A DNA stretch of 20,361 nucleotides, taken from Galactobacter sp. (GTDB taxonomy: Bacteria; Actinomycetota; Actinomycetes; Actinomycetales; Micrococcaceae). Location of the stretch: the NCBI RefSeq assembly GCF_022712295.1, contig NZ_JALAGT010000178.1, positions 1 through 20,361 on the forward strand, given 5' to 3'. Under the pieces are notes generated by a model that was not told the DNA's origin, did not search any database, and worked only from the letters and a program-made list of their open reading frames with translations. A program made the translations under genes and the position numbers. The number at the start of each line of letters is the position of its first letter. The first letter of the stretch is position 1. Positions 7,248 to 14,778 of the stretch are shown in pieces.

Positions 7248-8038
7248 GACTCATCGCCACAGACCTTGATGGCACCATTCTGCGCCCGGACGGGACCGTC
7301 TCGGAGGCCACACGCAACGCCTTCCGGGCCGCTCGAGAGGCCGGGGTCGTGGTGCTACCCGTGACAGGGAGGCCCACTCGCTGGCTCGGCGTGATCCGGG
7401 AAGGTCTGGGCGAACTCGGCACGGTCATCTGCTCCAACGGGGCCATTCTTTACGACGATCCGACCTCCGAGGTGCTGGAATCCACGGTGCTTGATGTCGA
7501 CGTGCTGCAGCAGGCGCAGGAGGTGGTGCGGTCCATAGCCCCGGACGCGGTGTTCGCGGCAGAGACCGTGACTGGGCTGCACCTTGAGCCAGGGTTCGCG
7601 ACGGACACCGCTGCGCGTGAGGGGGTCACGGAGGCCGCCTTCGATGCTCGGCGACTTGCGGACGAGGGCGTGGTGAAGTTCCTGGCCAAGCGGCCATCCG
7701 GATCCGCCGTTTCCTTTCACGACCTCGTTGCCCCGACGCTGAGTCCCCTGCTGGCCCTGACGCATTCGGTTCCGGGGATTCCACTGCTGGAGATGGCCGC
7801 ACTGGGTGTCGACAAGGCCGTGACCCTGGCCAGGTATGCACAATCGCTTGGGGTCAGCCAGGACGACGTGGTGGCCTTCGGAGACATGCCCAATGACATC
7901 GGCATGCTCAGCTGGGCCGGAATCGGCTATGCGGTGGGCCGCGATCAGCCGTTGGTGGCCGCTGCGGCGGACCAGGTGATCGGCCCGGTGGGTGAGGACT
8001 CCGTCGCCGCGACCATCATGCAACTGCTGGCCCGGTGA
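7244..8038 (+). CDS. HAD-superfamily hydrolase, Cof type
   Basis: The 264-residue protein has all four HAD motifs: I, DLDGT with nucleophile Asp7 and acid/base Asp9; II, Thr41 in LPVTGR; III, Lys191; IV, GDMPND with Asp214 and Asp218. The large cap between about 80 and 185 places it in the Cof/YbiV-like (IIB) group, which dephosphorylates sugar phosphates, FMN or other small phosphates. The GTG start overlaps the stop of the PfkB kinase gene by 4 nt, with AAGGAG about 11 nt upstream. A kinase followed by a coupled phosphatase suggests linked sugar-phosphate turnover, but this is inference. It ends only 14 bp before the convergent stop of the kinase-like gene, with no clear terminator between them. 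Confidence 0.9.
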   Translation: MRLIATDLDGTILRPDGTVSEATRNAFRAAREAGVVVLPVTGRPTRWLGVIREGLGELGTVICSNGAILYDDPTSEVLESTVLDVDVLQQAQEVVRSIAPDAVFAAETVTGLHLEPGFATDTAAREGVTEAAFDARRLADEGVVKFLAKRPSGSAVSFHDLVAPTLSPLLALTHSVPGIPLLEMAALGVDKAVTLARYAQSLGVSQDDVVAFGDMPNDIGMLSWAGIGYAVGRDQPLVAAAADQVIGPVGEDSVAATIMQLLAR

Positions 8039-8052
8039 CCGGACGGTTCGGA

Positions 8053-9081
8053 TCAGTGCCGACGTTTGGGAGCCTGAGTCGGCATGCGCAGGGCGTCTCG
8101 TAGCAGCATGAACGCTTGTGGGGCCGCTGCCACCTGGTCCTCCGGCTCCGCGGCCAGCAGTAGGTCCATCAGGTCTTGGTGCTGCTGCAGTGCCGCCAGT
8201 GATTCGGCAGGGCCAAACAGGCCGGCGAGCTGGTCCGCATTCCCATAGGACGCGAAACCAGCCACATATGCTTCCATGGCCGCCGCGAGTTCCACCTCTG
8301 TGGATCGCACGCTCAGTTCGTTGAACAGCGGTGCCACCCAGCTGAACGGATGCGACCACCGTGCCATGCCCCAACCCAGGAAGGCCACGGGCGAGCGCCT
8401 CGAACGAGGAATCAGCACATCAGAGAGAGACAACGCAGACGGGACCAGCGTCTCCGGGATCCCCGCGGATGCCAACCGGGCTCCGGACTCCGAGGCCTGA
8501 GGGACACGTTTCATCAGCTGCTGCGCGTCGGCACCCATCAAAGCCAGCGGATGCTCCGCAGGCAGCGAGGAGTGGCGTTCCACCGCCTCTGCCAGATGGA
8601 ATTCCATGTCACCAGGGAGCAGCCCTGCCAGTAGGCCGGCCCCGGTGAGCTCATCCGCTATGCCACTCAGCGCCAGCTGCGTTTCCGTGGCGCCGGTCAT
8701 CACCCGAGGTGTGAGGGTCGGAGACGTGTCTCCGCGTCGGCGTGCGGTATGGGTCAGATCAGCCAGGCTCTGGCCGGTGCCGGGGGAGAGGATCCAGCCC
8801 TCTTCAGGTTCCACCGCCAAGGGCTCAACAACATGCCCCTGCGCGTGTGGGGCGATCAGCGAGACAAGATCCGCCTCGGTGGCGCGGATCGGGGCGGGGA
8901 CCTTGAGGTACACGGAGCCGGCCTGAGTCGCGGCGGTGAAGACCACGGAGGACAGGCCACGGCTGTGTAGGGTCAGGCCGCCGGTGCGTTCCACGCCGTA
9001 GGTCGTCAGGACATGGGACACCCAGGCATCGACCTGATCGACCCAGGTCTGAGACTCCCACTGCCGAACCCACTGCGCCAT
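8053..9081 (-). CDS. Degenerate APH/kinase-fold protein, probable pseudokinase
   Basis: This 342-residue protein resembles the aminoglycoside-phosphotransferase/choline-kinase fold: an N-lobe with VYLKVPAP (Lys60) and Glu69 in the following helix, a hinge around EEGWILSPGTGQSL, and a helical C-lobe. The catalytic loop, normally HGDLHPGNVL, aligns as PSALSLSDVL at 214-223: His to Pro214, catalytic Asp to Ala216, and Asn to Asp221. The metal-binding Asp of the IDWG motif is Gly236 in FLGWG. Phosphotransfer by the normal mechanism is therefore unlikely, although the frame is intact and codon use looks normal. It may bind a nucleotide or ligand as a regulator. ATG 9081 has GGGAG nearby and a TAGGAT -10 element 9 nt upstream. 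It lies 60 bp behind the uracil permease gene on the same strand. Confidence 0.75.
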   Translation of the reverse strand: MAQWVRQWESQTWVDQVDAWVSHVLTTYGVERTGGLTLHSRGLSSVVFTAATQAGSVYLKVPAPIRATEADLVSLIAPHAQGHVVEPLAVEPEEGWILSPGTGQSLADLTHTARRRGDTSPTLTPRVMTGATETQLALSGIADELTGAGLLAGLLPGDMEFHLAEAVERHSSLPAEHPLALMGADAQQLMKRVPQASESGARLASAGIPETLVPSALSLSDVLIPRSRRSPVAFLGWGMARWSHPFSWVAPLFNELSVRSTEVELAAAMEAYVAGFASYGNADQLAGLFGPAESLAALQQHQDLMDLLLAAEPEDQVAAAPQAFMLLRDALRMPTQAPKRRH

Positions 9082-9090
9082 GATCTCCCT

Positions 9091-9096
9091 ATCCTA
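9091..9096 (-). promoter_or_regulatory. -10 element upstream of the kinase-like gene
   Basis: On the minus strand TAGGAT fits TANNNT and ends 9 nt before ATG 9081. GTGGAC, spaced about 17 nt upstream within the palindrome at 9112-9130, could serve as -35. The gene could thus be expressed separately from the permease. Confidence 0.4.
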
Positions 9097-9102
9097 GCGA
9101 CC

Positions 9103-9130
9103 GACCCTGAAGGGTCCACAGGGTGGACCC
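9103..9130. promoter_or_regulatory. Two overlapping palindromes (mutually exclusive hairpins)
   Basis: GACCCT-GA-AGGGTC (9103-9116) and GGGTCCAC-AGG-GTGGACCC (9112-9130) are both perfect and share 9112-9116, so in RNA only one hairpin can form at a time. They lie between the permease stop and the kinase-like start on the minus strand. They could be a weak terminator or attenuator after the permease, or operator DNA over the -35 of the next gene. No T tract follows. Confidence 0.55.
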
Positions 9131-9141
9131 GCATCGGGGAC

Positions 9142-10473
9142 TCAGGACGACGCCGGTTCTCCCCCGCGCAACCGGGTGATGCCGCGCATCAGGTGGTAGA
9201 CCACCAACGTCACCGCGGAGCCCAGTGCGATGCCGCCGATCTCCAGATCCCCGATGTGAAGCGCCGCATCCCCACTGGTCACGGCAATCGCGGTGATCAG
9301 GCCGGCGCCGGCGGTCATGAGGTTCGTGGTGTCGGAGAAGTTCACATGGTTCTCCACCCACAATCGGGCACCCATGATGCCGATCATTCCGTAGAGAACG
9401 ATCCCTGCCCCACCCAGCACACCGGCCGGAATGGAGCCGACGAACGCACCGAACTTCGGGAGGAACGCCAGGAGGGCGGCACAGATACCCGCCACCCAGT
9501 ACGCGGCGGTGGAGTACACGCGGGAGGAGGCCATCACGCCGATGTTCTCGGCGTAGGTGGTGGTTCCCGAACCACCGCCGACGCCCGCGACCATGGAGGC
9601 AACGCCGTCGGCCATCAGGGCCCGGCCGTTGTACGCATCGAGATTCCGGCCGGTCATGAGACCCACCGTGCGCACGTGTCCCACGTTCTCTGCGACCAGG
9701 ACGAAGACCACCGGCAGGAAGAGGACCCAGGTTTCCGGGTGGAACTCCGGGGTGTGGAAGGGCGGCAGGCCGATCCAGTCGGCTGCCTGCAGGGCGGAGA
9801 AGTCCACCTGACCCTGCGCCAACGCCACCAGGTACCCGATGACGATGCCGAGCAGGATGGACAGCCGGCCAAGGAGCCCACGGAAGAGCACGGAACAGAT
9901 CACCACGGCCGCCAACGTGGAGAACGTGGTCAGCGGGACCTGCTGCATGGGCGCAAGGGTGGAGGAGGCCAGGTTCAGGCCGATCAGCGCCACGATGGTG
10001 CCCATCACCACCGGAGGCATGAGCGCGTGGATCCAGCCCGTCCCGGTGAACTGCACCACGAGGCCGACGATGAACAGTGCGGCACTCGCGATGACGATGC
10101 CGCCCAAGGCTCCGCCGATCCCGTGCGAGGCCATGGCCCCGCCCACCGGTGCGATGAAGGCGAAGGAGGAACCCAGGTAGGACGGGATGCGGTTGGCCGT
10201 GATGATCAGGAACAGCAGCGTCCCGATGCCAGTGAACAGCAGGGTGGTGGTGACCGGGAAGCCGGTCAGGGCGGGAACCAGCACGGTGGAACCGAACATC
10301 GCCATGACGTGCTGCACGCCGATACTGATGGTCTGGGGCCAATGCAGTCGCTCGTCGGGGGCGACGACGGCGCCGGGCCGAACCGTGCTGCCGTCGCCGT
10401 GAAGGCGCCAGCCCAGGCCTCGCGGTGCTGGTTCTGCTGTGCTCTGTTGCTCTGATTCAGGGGCGGAGGGCAT
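9142..10473 (-). CDS. uraA: Uracil/xanthine permease, NCS2 (UraA/RutG) family
   Basis: A 443-residue polytopic membrane protein with about 14 hydrophobic segments starting near residue 46. NCS2 markers are the QHVMAMFGSTVLVP segment in the first helix, the AENVGH motif with Glu262, and TTTYAENIGV with Glu309; these two glutamates match the uracil-binding pair in UraA. It should import uracil, perhaps also xanthine, by proton symport, feeding pyrimidine salvage. ATG 10473 is chosen because AGGAGA (minus strand of 10481-10486) lies 7 nt upstream; the in-frame start at 10503 lacks a site. The N-terminal 45 residues are hydrophilic and cytosolic. It is divergent from the aldehyde dehydrogenase, with 212 bp between them. 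Gene symbol is by family, not by proven substrate. Confidence 0.9.
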   Translation of the reverse strand: MPSAPESEQQSTAEPAPRGLGWRLHGDGSTVRPGAVVAPDERLHWPQTISIGVQHVMAMFGSTVLVPALTGFPVTTTLLFTGIGTLLFLIITANRIPSYLGSSFAFIAPVGGAMASHGIGGALGGIVIASAALFIVGLVVQFTGTGWIHALMPPVVMGTIVALIGLNLASSTLAPMQQVPLTTFSTLAAVVICSVLFRGLLGRLSILLGIVIGYLVALAQGQVDFSALQAADWIGLPPFHTPEFHPETWVLFLPVVFVLVAENVGHVRTVGLMTGRNLDAYNGRALMADGVASMVAGVGGGSGTTTYAENIGVMASSRVYSTAAYWVAGICAALLAFLPKFGAFVGSIPAGVLGGAGIVLYGMIGIMGARLWVENHVNFSDTTNLMTAGAGLITAIAVTSGDAALHIGDLEIGGIALGSAVTLVVYHLMRGITRLRGGEPASS

Positions 10474-10672
10474 GATCTCTTCTCCTCGCGTCACAGGTGC
10501 CACTCGAGAGCAGGCGCGGAACGTACCGCCCAGGTGGCGACCCGCGACGGTGTGCGGTTAATCGATAGAGGGATGACGTGACGACGTTGTCTGTAGGCCA
10601 GTCTGCCCTGTCACGACGCGAGTGTCCTTCAATGTGTGGGCAGTTCGAGCGGCATGGGAGGCCGCGCGCCGG

Positions 10673-10678
10673 TATGTT
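10673..10678 (+). promoter_or_regulatory. -10 element of the aldehyde dehydrogenase, probable leaderless start
   Basis: TATGTT fits TANNNT and ends 7 nt before ATG 10686; the intervening bases hold no Shine-Dalgarno sequence. No strong -35 is seen. Confidence 0.45.
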
Positions 10679-10685
10679 CTAGGTC

Positions 10686-12125
10686 ATGAAGCCTTCCGAA
10701 CAGCAGCCAACCACGCCCACCGACCGCGTCCGCCTGGACCCGGCCGGGGCCGCGGCCCGCACGCCGTCAGAGGTCGTGGAGCATCTACGCACCAATACGC
10801 GGACTCGGTTGGCTCACTCCAAGCGGTTCAGAGTGAACCAGTTGGAGGCCTTCGATCGCATGCTCACGCAGCATCGTCAGGAGCTCCTGGACGCGCTTCA
10901 GGAGGATCTCGGTAAGTCCTCCACCGAGGCGCAGCTGACCGAGCTGGCGATGGTGAACAACGAGCTCGATCACGCCAGGCGCCACCTGGAGGACTGGATG
11001 CACACCCGCTCCATTCCCACCCCGTTCGCGCTCTCTCCCGCCACAGCAACCGTCTCCCGGCGGCCGCTCGGGTTGGTCCTGATCATTGCTCCGTGGAACT
11101 ACCCGGTGAACCTCACCCTGATTCCGCTCGTGGACGCCATCGCCGCGGGCAACGCCGTGGTGCTCAAGCCCTCCGAACTGGCGCCTGCCACGGCCCGGGT
11201 CCTGGAGCGGATCGTTCCGCAACACCTGGATCACCGGGCCGTCGCCGTGGTCAACGGCGGTGCCGAGGTCAACGCCGAGTTGTTGCGGCACAAGTTCGAC
11301 CACATCCTCTACACCGGCGGCGAACGGGTGGGACGCATCGTCTACGAGGCGGCGGCCAAACAACTCACCCCCGTGACGCTGGAACTGGGAGGTAAGTGCC
11401 CGGTGGTCGTAGCTGACGGCGACCCCATGGGGATCGCACGCAGGATCGCCTACGGGAAGTTCGCCAACGCCGGACAGACCTGCGTGGCCCCCGACTACGT
11501 GCTGGCCGTTGGACCCATGGCCAAGAAGCTCGAGCGCGCCTTCCCCAAGGTCATTCAGGAGTTCTACGGATCTGAACCCAAGGATTCCAAGGACTTCGGG
11601 CGCATCATCAATGCTTCCCACGTCAGCCGACTCGAGGGGCTCCTGAGCTCCGGACGGACGCTTGCGGGCGGCCAGGTCGATGCGGGGCGCAGATACGTGG
11701 CGCCCACCATCCTGACCGACGTCACCGGGGACGACCCTGTCATGCAGGAGGAGATCTTCGGCCCCATCCTGCCGATCATCGCCGTGCCGAGCGTCGACGA
11801 CGCACTGCGCTTCATCGGCGACCGCCCCGATCCGTTGGCCGCATACATCTTCTCCGAACGCGGTCACACCGTGCGCGCCTTCGAGGACGGCGTCCGGGCC
11901 GGGGCCGTGGGCGTGAACCAGACGATCCTGCACCTGGCCGTGCCCGAACTCCCGTTCGGCGGGGTGGGTGCCTCCGGTATCGGCGCCTATCACGGGCGAG
12001 CCGGCTTCGAGACCTTCTCCCAGGCACGGCCCACCCTGTCCAAGAACATCCGTCTCGACACGCTCAAGGCCCTCTACCCGCCGTACGGGGCGGCGAAGTC
12101 CGCAGTGCTGCGCAAGCTCGTGTAA
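10686..12125 (+). CDS. Aldehyde dehydrogenase family protein (ALDH3-like)
   Basis: A 479-residue NAD(P)-dependent aldehyde dehydrogenase. Key residues are visible: Asn138 in PWNYP, Lys161 in LKPSE, the nucleotide loop YTGGERVGR (209-217, where most relatives have a Ser for the second Gly), the general base Glu233 in LELGGK, and the catalytic nucleophile Cys266 in NAGQTCVAPDY. The missing N-terminal oligomerisation extension and the motif QEEIFGPILPI near 355 fit the class 3 group, which oxidises medium or long-chain aliphatic and aromatic aldehydes to acids. The substrate is not known. ATG 10686 has no ribosome site but a -10 element 7 nt upstream. It appears to be a single-gene unit; the next gene starts 320 bp later. 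Confidence 0.93.
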   Translation: MKPSEQQPTTPTDRVRLDPAGAAARTPSEVVEHLRTNTRTRLAHSKRFRVNQLEAFDRMLTQHRQELLDALQEDLGKSSTEAQLTELAMVNNELDHARRHLEDWMHTRSIPTPFALSPATATVSRRPLGLVLIIAPWNYPVNLTLIPLVDAIAAGNAVVLKPSELAPATARVLERIVPQHLDHRAVAVVNGGAEVNAELLRHKFDHILYTGGERVGRIVYEAAAKQLTPVTLELGGKCPVVVADGDPMGIARRIAYGKFANAGQTCVAPDYVLAVGPMAKKLERAFPKVIQEFYGSEPKDSKDFGRIINASHVSRLEGLLSSGRTLAGGQVDAGRRYVAPTILTDVTGDDPVMQEEIFGPILPIIAVPSVDDALRFIGDRPDPLAAYIFSERGHTVRAFEDGVRAGAVGVNQTILHLAVPELPFGGVGASGIGAYHGRAGFETFSQARPTLSKNIRLDTLKALYPPYGAAKSAVLRKLV

Positions 12126-12210
12126 GTAGCGTGCCCGGGATTCCTGGTGCCCATGCCCTCACCCGCCAGACTCACCCTCACTCACCCGCGCCCACCAGGT
12201 CTCAGGTTCC

Positions 12211-12288
12211 AAGTTCGGCTCGATTCCTTGAAACCGCCGCCGATTTGGCCCGATCTCGCTGAAGTTGAGAATCCGACTGAAGTTACGT
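12211..12288 (-). repeat. Dispersed intergenic repeat, copy 1 (about 78 bp)
   Basis: Read on the minus strand, 12288-12228 matches 20174-20234 at 46 of 61 positions without a gap, including the blocks ACGTAACTTC, CTTCAGCGA and GCGGCGGT. The other end, AAGTTCGGCTCGATTCC at 12211-12227, also resembles the left end of the other copy (17 of 18 bases from 12211 to 12228). The two ends of this copy are therefore imperfect inverted repeats of each other (10 of 15), like a small REP- or MITE-type element. It lies in non-coding DNA and encodes nothing. Confidence 0.7.
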
Positions 12289-12366
12289 CCCGCTCGAGGT
12301 AGGTGCGGACGCGGGCGTCGCGTGGGTGCTGCCGTCGGTATCAATGTGCGACGTCGTGTGACGGAC

Positions 12367-12395
12367 CGGGCTGCGCCCGCCACCTCCGCGGTGGC
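12367..12395. promoter_or_regulatory. Two adjacent hairpins upstream of the FMN reductase gene
   Basis: CGGGC-TGC-GCCCG (12367-12379) is followed directly by GCCACC-TCCGC-GGTGGC (12379-12395). No T tract follows. They could end transcription from the dehydrogenase side or lie in the leader of the reductase gene, depending on where its transcript starts. Confidence 0.4.
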
Positions 12396-12445
12396 AGGGT
12401 GGGGAACAACAAATTAGATGAAGACTCAAGAAAGGCGTGCGTCGA

Positions 12446-13024
12446 ATGACCACCACCGTCCTCACCCTGGTCGGCTCCATCCGTAATGACTCAACCAATC
12501 TCAAGCTGGCTCACGCGCTCGCCGAGCTGGCGCCAGAGGATATCGACGTGAAGGTCGTGTCCGGCAAGGAACTCGCTGAGCTTGCCTTCTACGACGAGGA
12601 CATCGAGAACGCCGGGGCAGCACCGCAGAATGTCGCGGATCTGCGCGAGGCTGCGGGTGCGGCCGATGCGCTGCTCATCGTCACGCCCGAGTACAACGGC
12701 ACCTTGCCTGCCGTGGTGAAGAACGCCGTGGACTGGCTCTCCCGTCCCTTCGGCTCCGGGGCTCTGAAGGGGCTTCCGGCCGCCGTGGTCGGAACGTCGA
12801 TGGGTCAGTACGGCGGCGTCTGGGCGCACGATCACGGCCGTCTTTCCCTGCAGATCGCGGGGGCGGAGGTCGTGGATCAGCCCCGGCTGGAGCTGGGCCA
12901 CGTGCACAAGCGCTTCGCTGACCAGGAGCCCGTGGATGACGTGGAGGTTCGCGAGTCGGGCGTGGGCGTCCTCAAGGCGCTGGCCGAGGCTGCGCAGAAC
13001 GCTCGGGTGGCCGTGGCCGGCTGA
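12446..13024 (+). CDS. NAD(P)H-dependent FMN reductase (flavodoxin-like fold)
   Basis: The 192-residue protein matches the NADPH-dependent FMN reductase family (ChrR/azoreductase-like). The flavin phosphate loop is GSIRNDSTN (10-18) after the first strand TVLTLV. The diagnostic PEYNGTLPAVVKNAVDWLSR begins at residue 81, followed by the strand PAAVVGTSMGQYGG. It should be a soluble FMN enzyme reducing quinones, chromate, azo compounds or free flavin; which one is not evident. ATG 12446 is preferred over GTG 12437 because AAGAAAGG (12430-12437) is well placed. It is transcribed alone and ends at a strong convergent hairpin facing the amidase gene. Confidence 0.9.
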   Translation: MTTTVLTLVGSIRNDSTNLKLAHALAELAPEDIDVKVVSGKELAELAFYDEDIENAGAAPQNVADLREAAGAADALLIVTPEYNGTLPAVVKNAVDWLSRPFGSGALKGLPAAVVGTSMGQYGGVWAHDHGRLSLQIAGAEVVDQPRLELGHVHKRFADQEPVDDVEVRESGVGVLKALAEAAQNARVAVAG

Positions 13025-13034
13025 AATGGTATGC

Positions 13035-13075
13035 CCGAGGGGCGGGTTCCGGCGCTACTGGAGCCCGCCCCTCGG
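13035..13075. terminator. Bidirectional terminator between FMN reductase and amidase genes
   Basis: A 16-bp stem, 13035-13050 with 13060-13075, contains one U-G wobble and closes a 9-nt loop. It lies exactly between two convergent stop codons. There is no long T tract, as is usual for GC-rich actinobacterial terminators. Confidence 0.85.
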
Positions 13076-13096
13076 CGTATTCGCTCAGGAGAGCGG

Positions 13097-14620
13097 TCAG
13101 CTCGCGGCGCGCTGGAGCACCGCCGCCAGGCTCAGCAACTGCACCTCGGCGCCCCGGCGTCCGATCATTTGCACGGACATGGAGAAGCCGTCAGGCGTCC
13201 ACCACACCGGCACGGTGACGGCGGGCAGCCCGGAGACGTTCACCATGGAGGTGTAGGGCGTGTAGTGACACTGCAGTTCGTAGTCGTTCTCTGCGTCGCC
13301 CTCGAAGTAGTAGCCAATGGGGCGCGGCGTCTGGGACATGGCGGGCGTCAGCAATACGTCGTACCGCCCCCATGCCTCTCGGAAACCGGCGGCGATCCTG
13401 GTCAGTTCGGTGGCGGCAGCACGCTGGGCGTCCCCGCCACGGTGGGTGGCCTCATAGCGGAAGGCCCGGGCCAGTGCGCCCATCTTGGCGACGGCCTCGT
13501 CGGTGACTGTGGCCTCGGCGAGGCCGGCGGTCCAGACGGCACGGAAGGCATCCGGGTACCCGCGATCGGGGACCCAATCCGATTCCTCGACGTGTGCGCC
13601 GAGTTCTGCCACCAATCGGACTCCGCGATCAAAGGCGGCGCGAGCCTCGGGGGAGAGTTCTGGGTGGATCCATTCGTCGAAGGGGCCGGCGGTGGTCACG
13701 CCGACCTCGAGCCCCACGAATGCGTCGCCGCCGTCGAGGGAGTGCTGCACGGCATCCAGGGCGGGCGTGCCCGACGGCGCGTCGGCGTCGTAGCGCAGCC
13801 CGTCCAGTAGCAGCGCGGCGTCCGCTGCGCTTCGGCCCAAGGGACCCGTGGTGGCCAGCCGCGGGGCACCCCAGCGGTCGGTGGTGTGGGTGGAACCGTC
13901 CGGCCCTAGAACGTCCTCCGGCAGCGTTCCGAGGCCGGTTTTCAAGCCCACCAGGCCACATGCCGAAGCGGGAATACGTACGGAACCGCCGCCGTCGTTC
14001 CCGGGGGACAGCGGCAGCATCCCGGAAGCCACGGCCGCTGCGGCGCCGCCGCTGGAACCGCCCGGGCTGGTGGCAGGGTCCAGGGGGTTGCGTGCGGCCG
14101 GATGTATGAGGTTCTCGGAATATGTGCTGAGCCCGAACTCCGGGACCGCGGTCTTGCCGATCAGATTCGCACCGGAGGACCGCAGCCGTGCCGCGATCGG
14201 TGCATCCTTCGGCGAGACCACATGCGGCACCGCGGCCGTCCCGTACGTGGTCACGAACCCTTGCACCTCCACCAGGTCCTTGAACGCAGTTGGCAATCCG
14301 GTCAGCACGGGTACGTCCTCCAGCGTCCCGCGCGTCCGTGCGGACTCCAGGACCCTGTCCGCCTCGGCTGCACGTTCCAGCGCGCCCTCCGGATCCAGCG
14401 CAACGAAGGAGTGCAGCTGGGGATTCTTCTCCTCGATCCGATCCAGACAACGCTGCACCAGCTCCACCGAGGAGGTCTCGCCGGCGCGCAGCGCCGTGCG
14501 CAAGGCGACGGCGGAGTCCAAGCCGCCATCCACACGTCGGGCAGGGCCATGGGGTACATCGGCTGGGTTCGAGGCGGAAGAGTTCCGATCCGCGGGGCCG
14601 GTCACATCAGCAGTAGCCAT
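13097..14620 (-). CDS. Amidase signature family enzyme
   Basis: A 507-residue amidase. The Ser-cisSer-Lys triad is visible: Lys114 in LPTAFKDLVEV, Ser189 in SPGGSSGG and nucleophile Ser213 in DGGGSVRIPAS, with the typical 24-residue spacing between the two serines. The family hydrolyses carboxamides, aryl amides or cyclic amides; GatA is unlikely because gatC and gatB are not beside it and the C-terminal part differs. The N-terminal 30 residues are probably disordered. ATG 14620 lacks a ribosome site; CAGGAT on the minus strand (14633-14628) lies 7 nt upstream and could be a weak -10 of a leaderless transcript. It is divergent from the rhodanese gene and convergent with the FMN reductase gene. 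Confidence 0.92.
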   Translation of the reverse strand: MATADVTGPADRNSSASNPADVPHGPARRVDGGLDSAVALRTALRAGETSSVELVQRCLDRIEEKNPQLHSFVALDPEGALERAAEADRVLESARTRGTLEDVPVLTGLPTAFKDLVEVQGFVTTYGTAAVPHVVSPKDAPIAARLRSSGANLIGKTAVPEFGLSTYSENLIHPAARNPLDPATSPGGSSGGAAAAVASGMLPLSPGNDGGGSVRIPASACGLVGLKTGLGTLPEDVLGPDGSTHTTDRWGAPRLATTGPLGRSAADAALLLDGLRYDADAPSGTPALDAVQHSLDGGDAFVGLEVGVTTAGPFDEWIHPELSPEARAAFDRGVRLVAELGAHVEESDWVPDRGYPDAFRAVWTAGLAEATVTDEAVAKMGALARAFRYEATHRGGDAQRAAATELTRIAAGFREAWGRYDVLLTPAMSQTPRPIGYYFEGDAENDYELQCHYTPYTSMVNVSGLPAVTVPVWWTPDGFSMSVQMIGRRGAEVQLLSLAAVLQRAAS

Positions 14621-14686
14621 ACGACCTATCCTGGCATCCAGCTGCCCCCGACGCCCACGGGCTCGCGTCTCATGCGGTCAGCGGCT

Positions 14687-14692
14687 TAAGGT
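14687..14692 (+). promoter_or_regulatory. Possible -10 element for the rhodanese-pheA unit
   Basis: TAAGGT fits TANNNT and would give a leader of about 80 nt before the ribosome site at 14769. That leader contains a hairpin, CCCCGG-8 nt-CCGGGG (14736-14755). No clear -35 is seen. Confidence 0.3.
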
Positions 14693-14778
14693 GGATCGCG
14701 CGGTCGCAACCAGGCCGCGGCGAACAGACCACCCACCCCGGGCACCACACCGGGGGCCAACAGGACCCAGGAGAGGCC

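Larger units (their letters stand above)
12126..12445. other. 320-bp intergenic region with a dispersed repeat and tandem hairpins
   Basis: No credible gene is present. From left to right it holds a C-rich stretch after the dehydrogenase stop, the dispersed repeat at 12211-12288, a GC-rich segment, two adjacent hairpins at 12367-12395, and an AT-rich segment (12404-12436) that probably contains the promoter and ribosome site of the FMN reductase gene. Confidence 0.6.

Noticed and set aside
9013..10455. 480-codon open frame on the plus strand opposite the uracil permease gene
   Set aside because: The minus-strand frame is a clear NCS2 permease with both conserved glutamates. The plus frame gives a His/Arg/Gly/Asp-rich product typical of antisense shadows in GC-rich DNA.
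13097..14620. GatA subunit of the tRNA amidotransferase
   Set aside because: The amidase triad is present, but there is no gatB or gatC neighbour and the N- and C-terminal regions differ from GatA as I know it.
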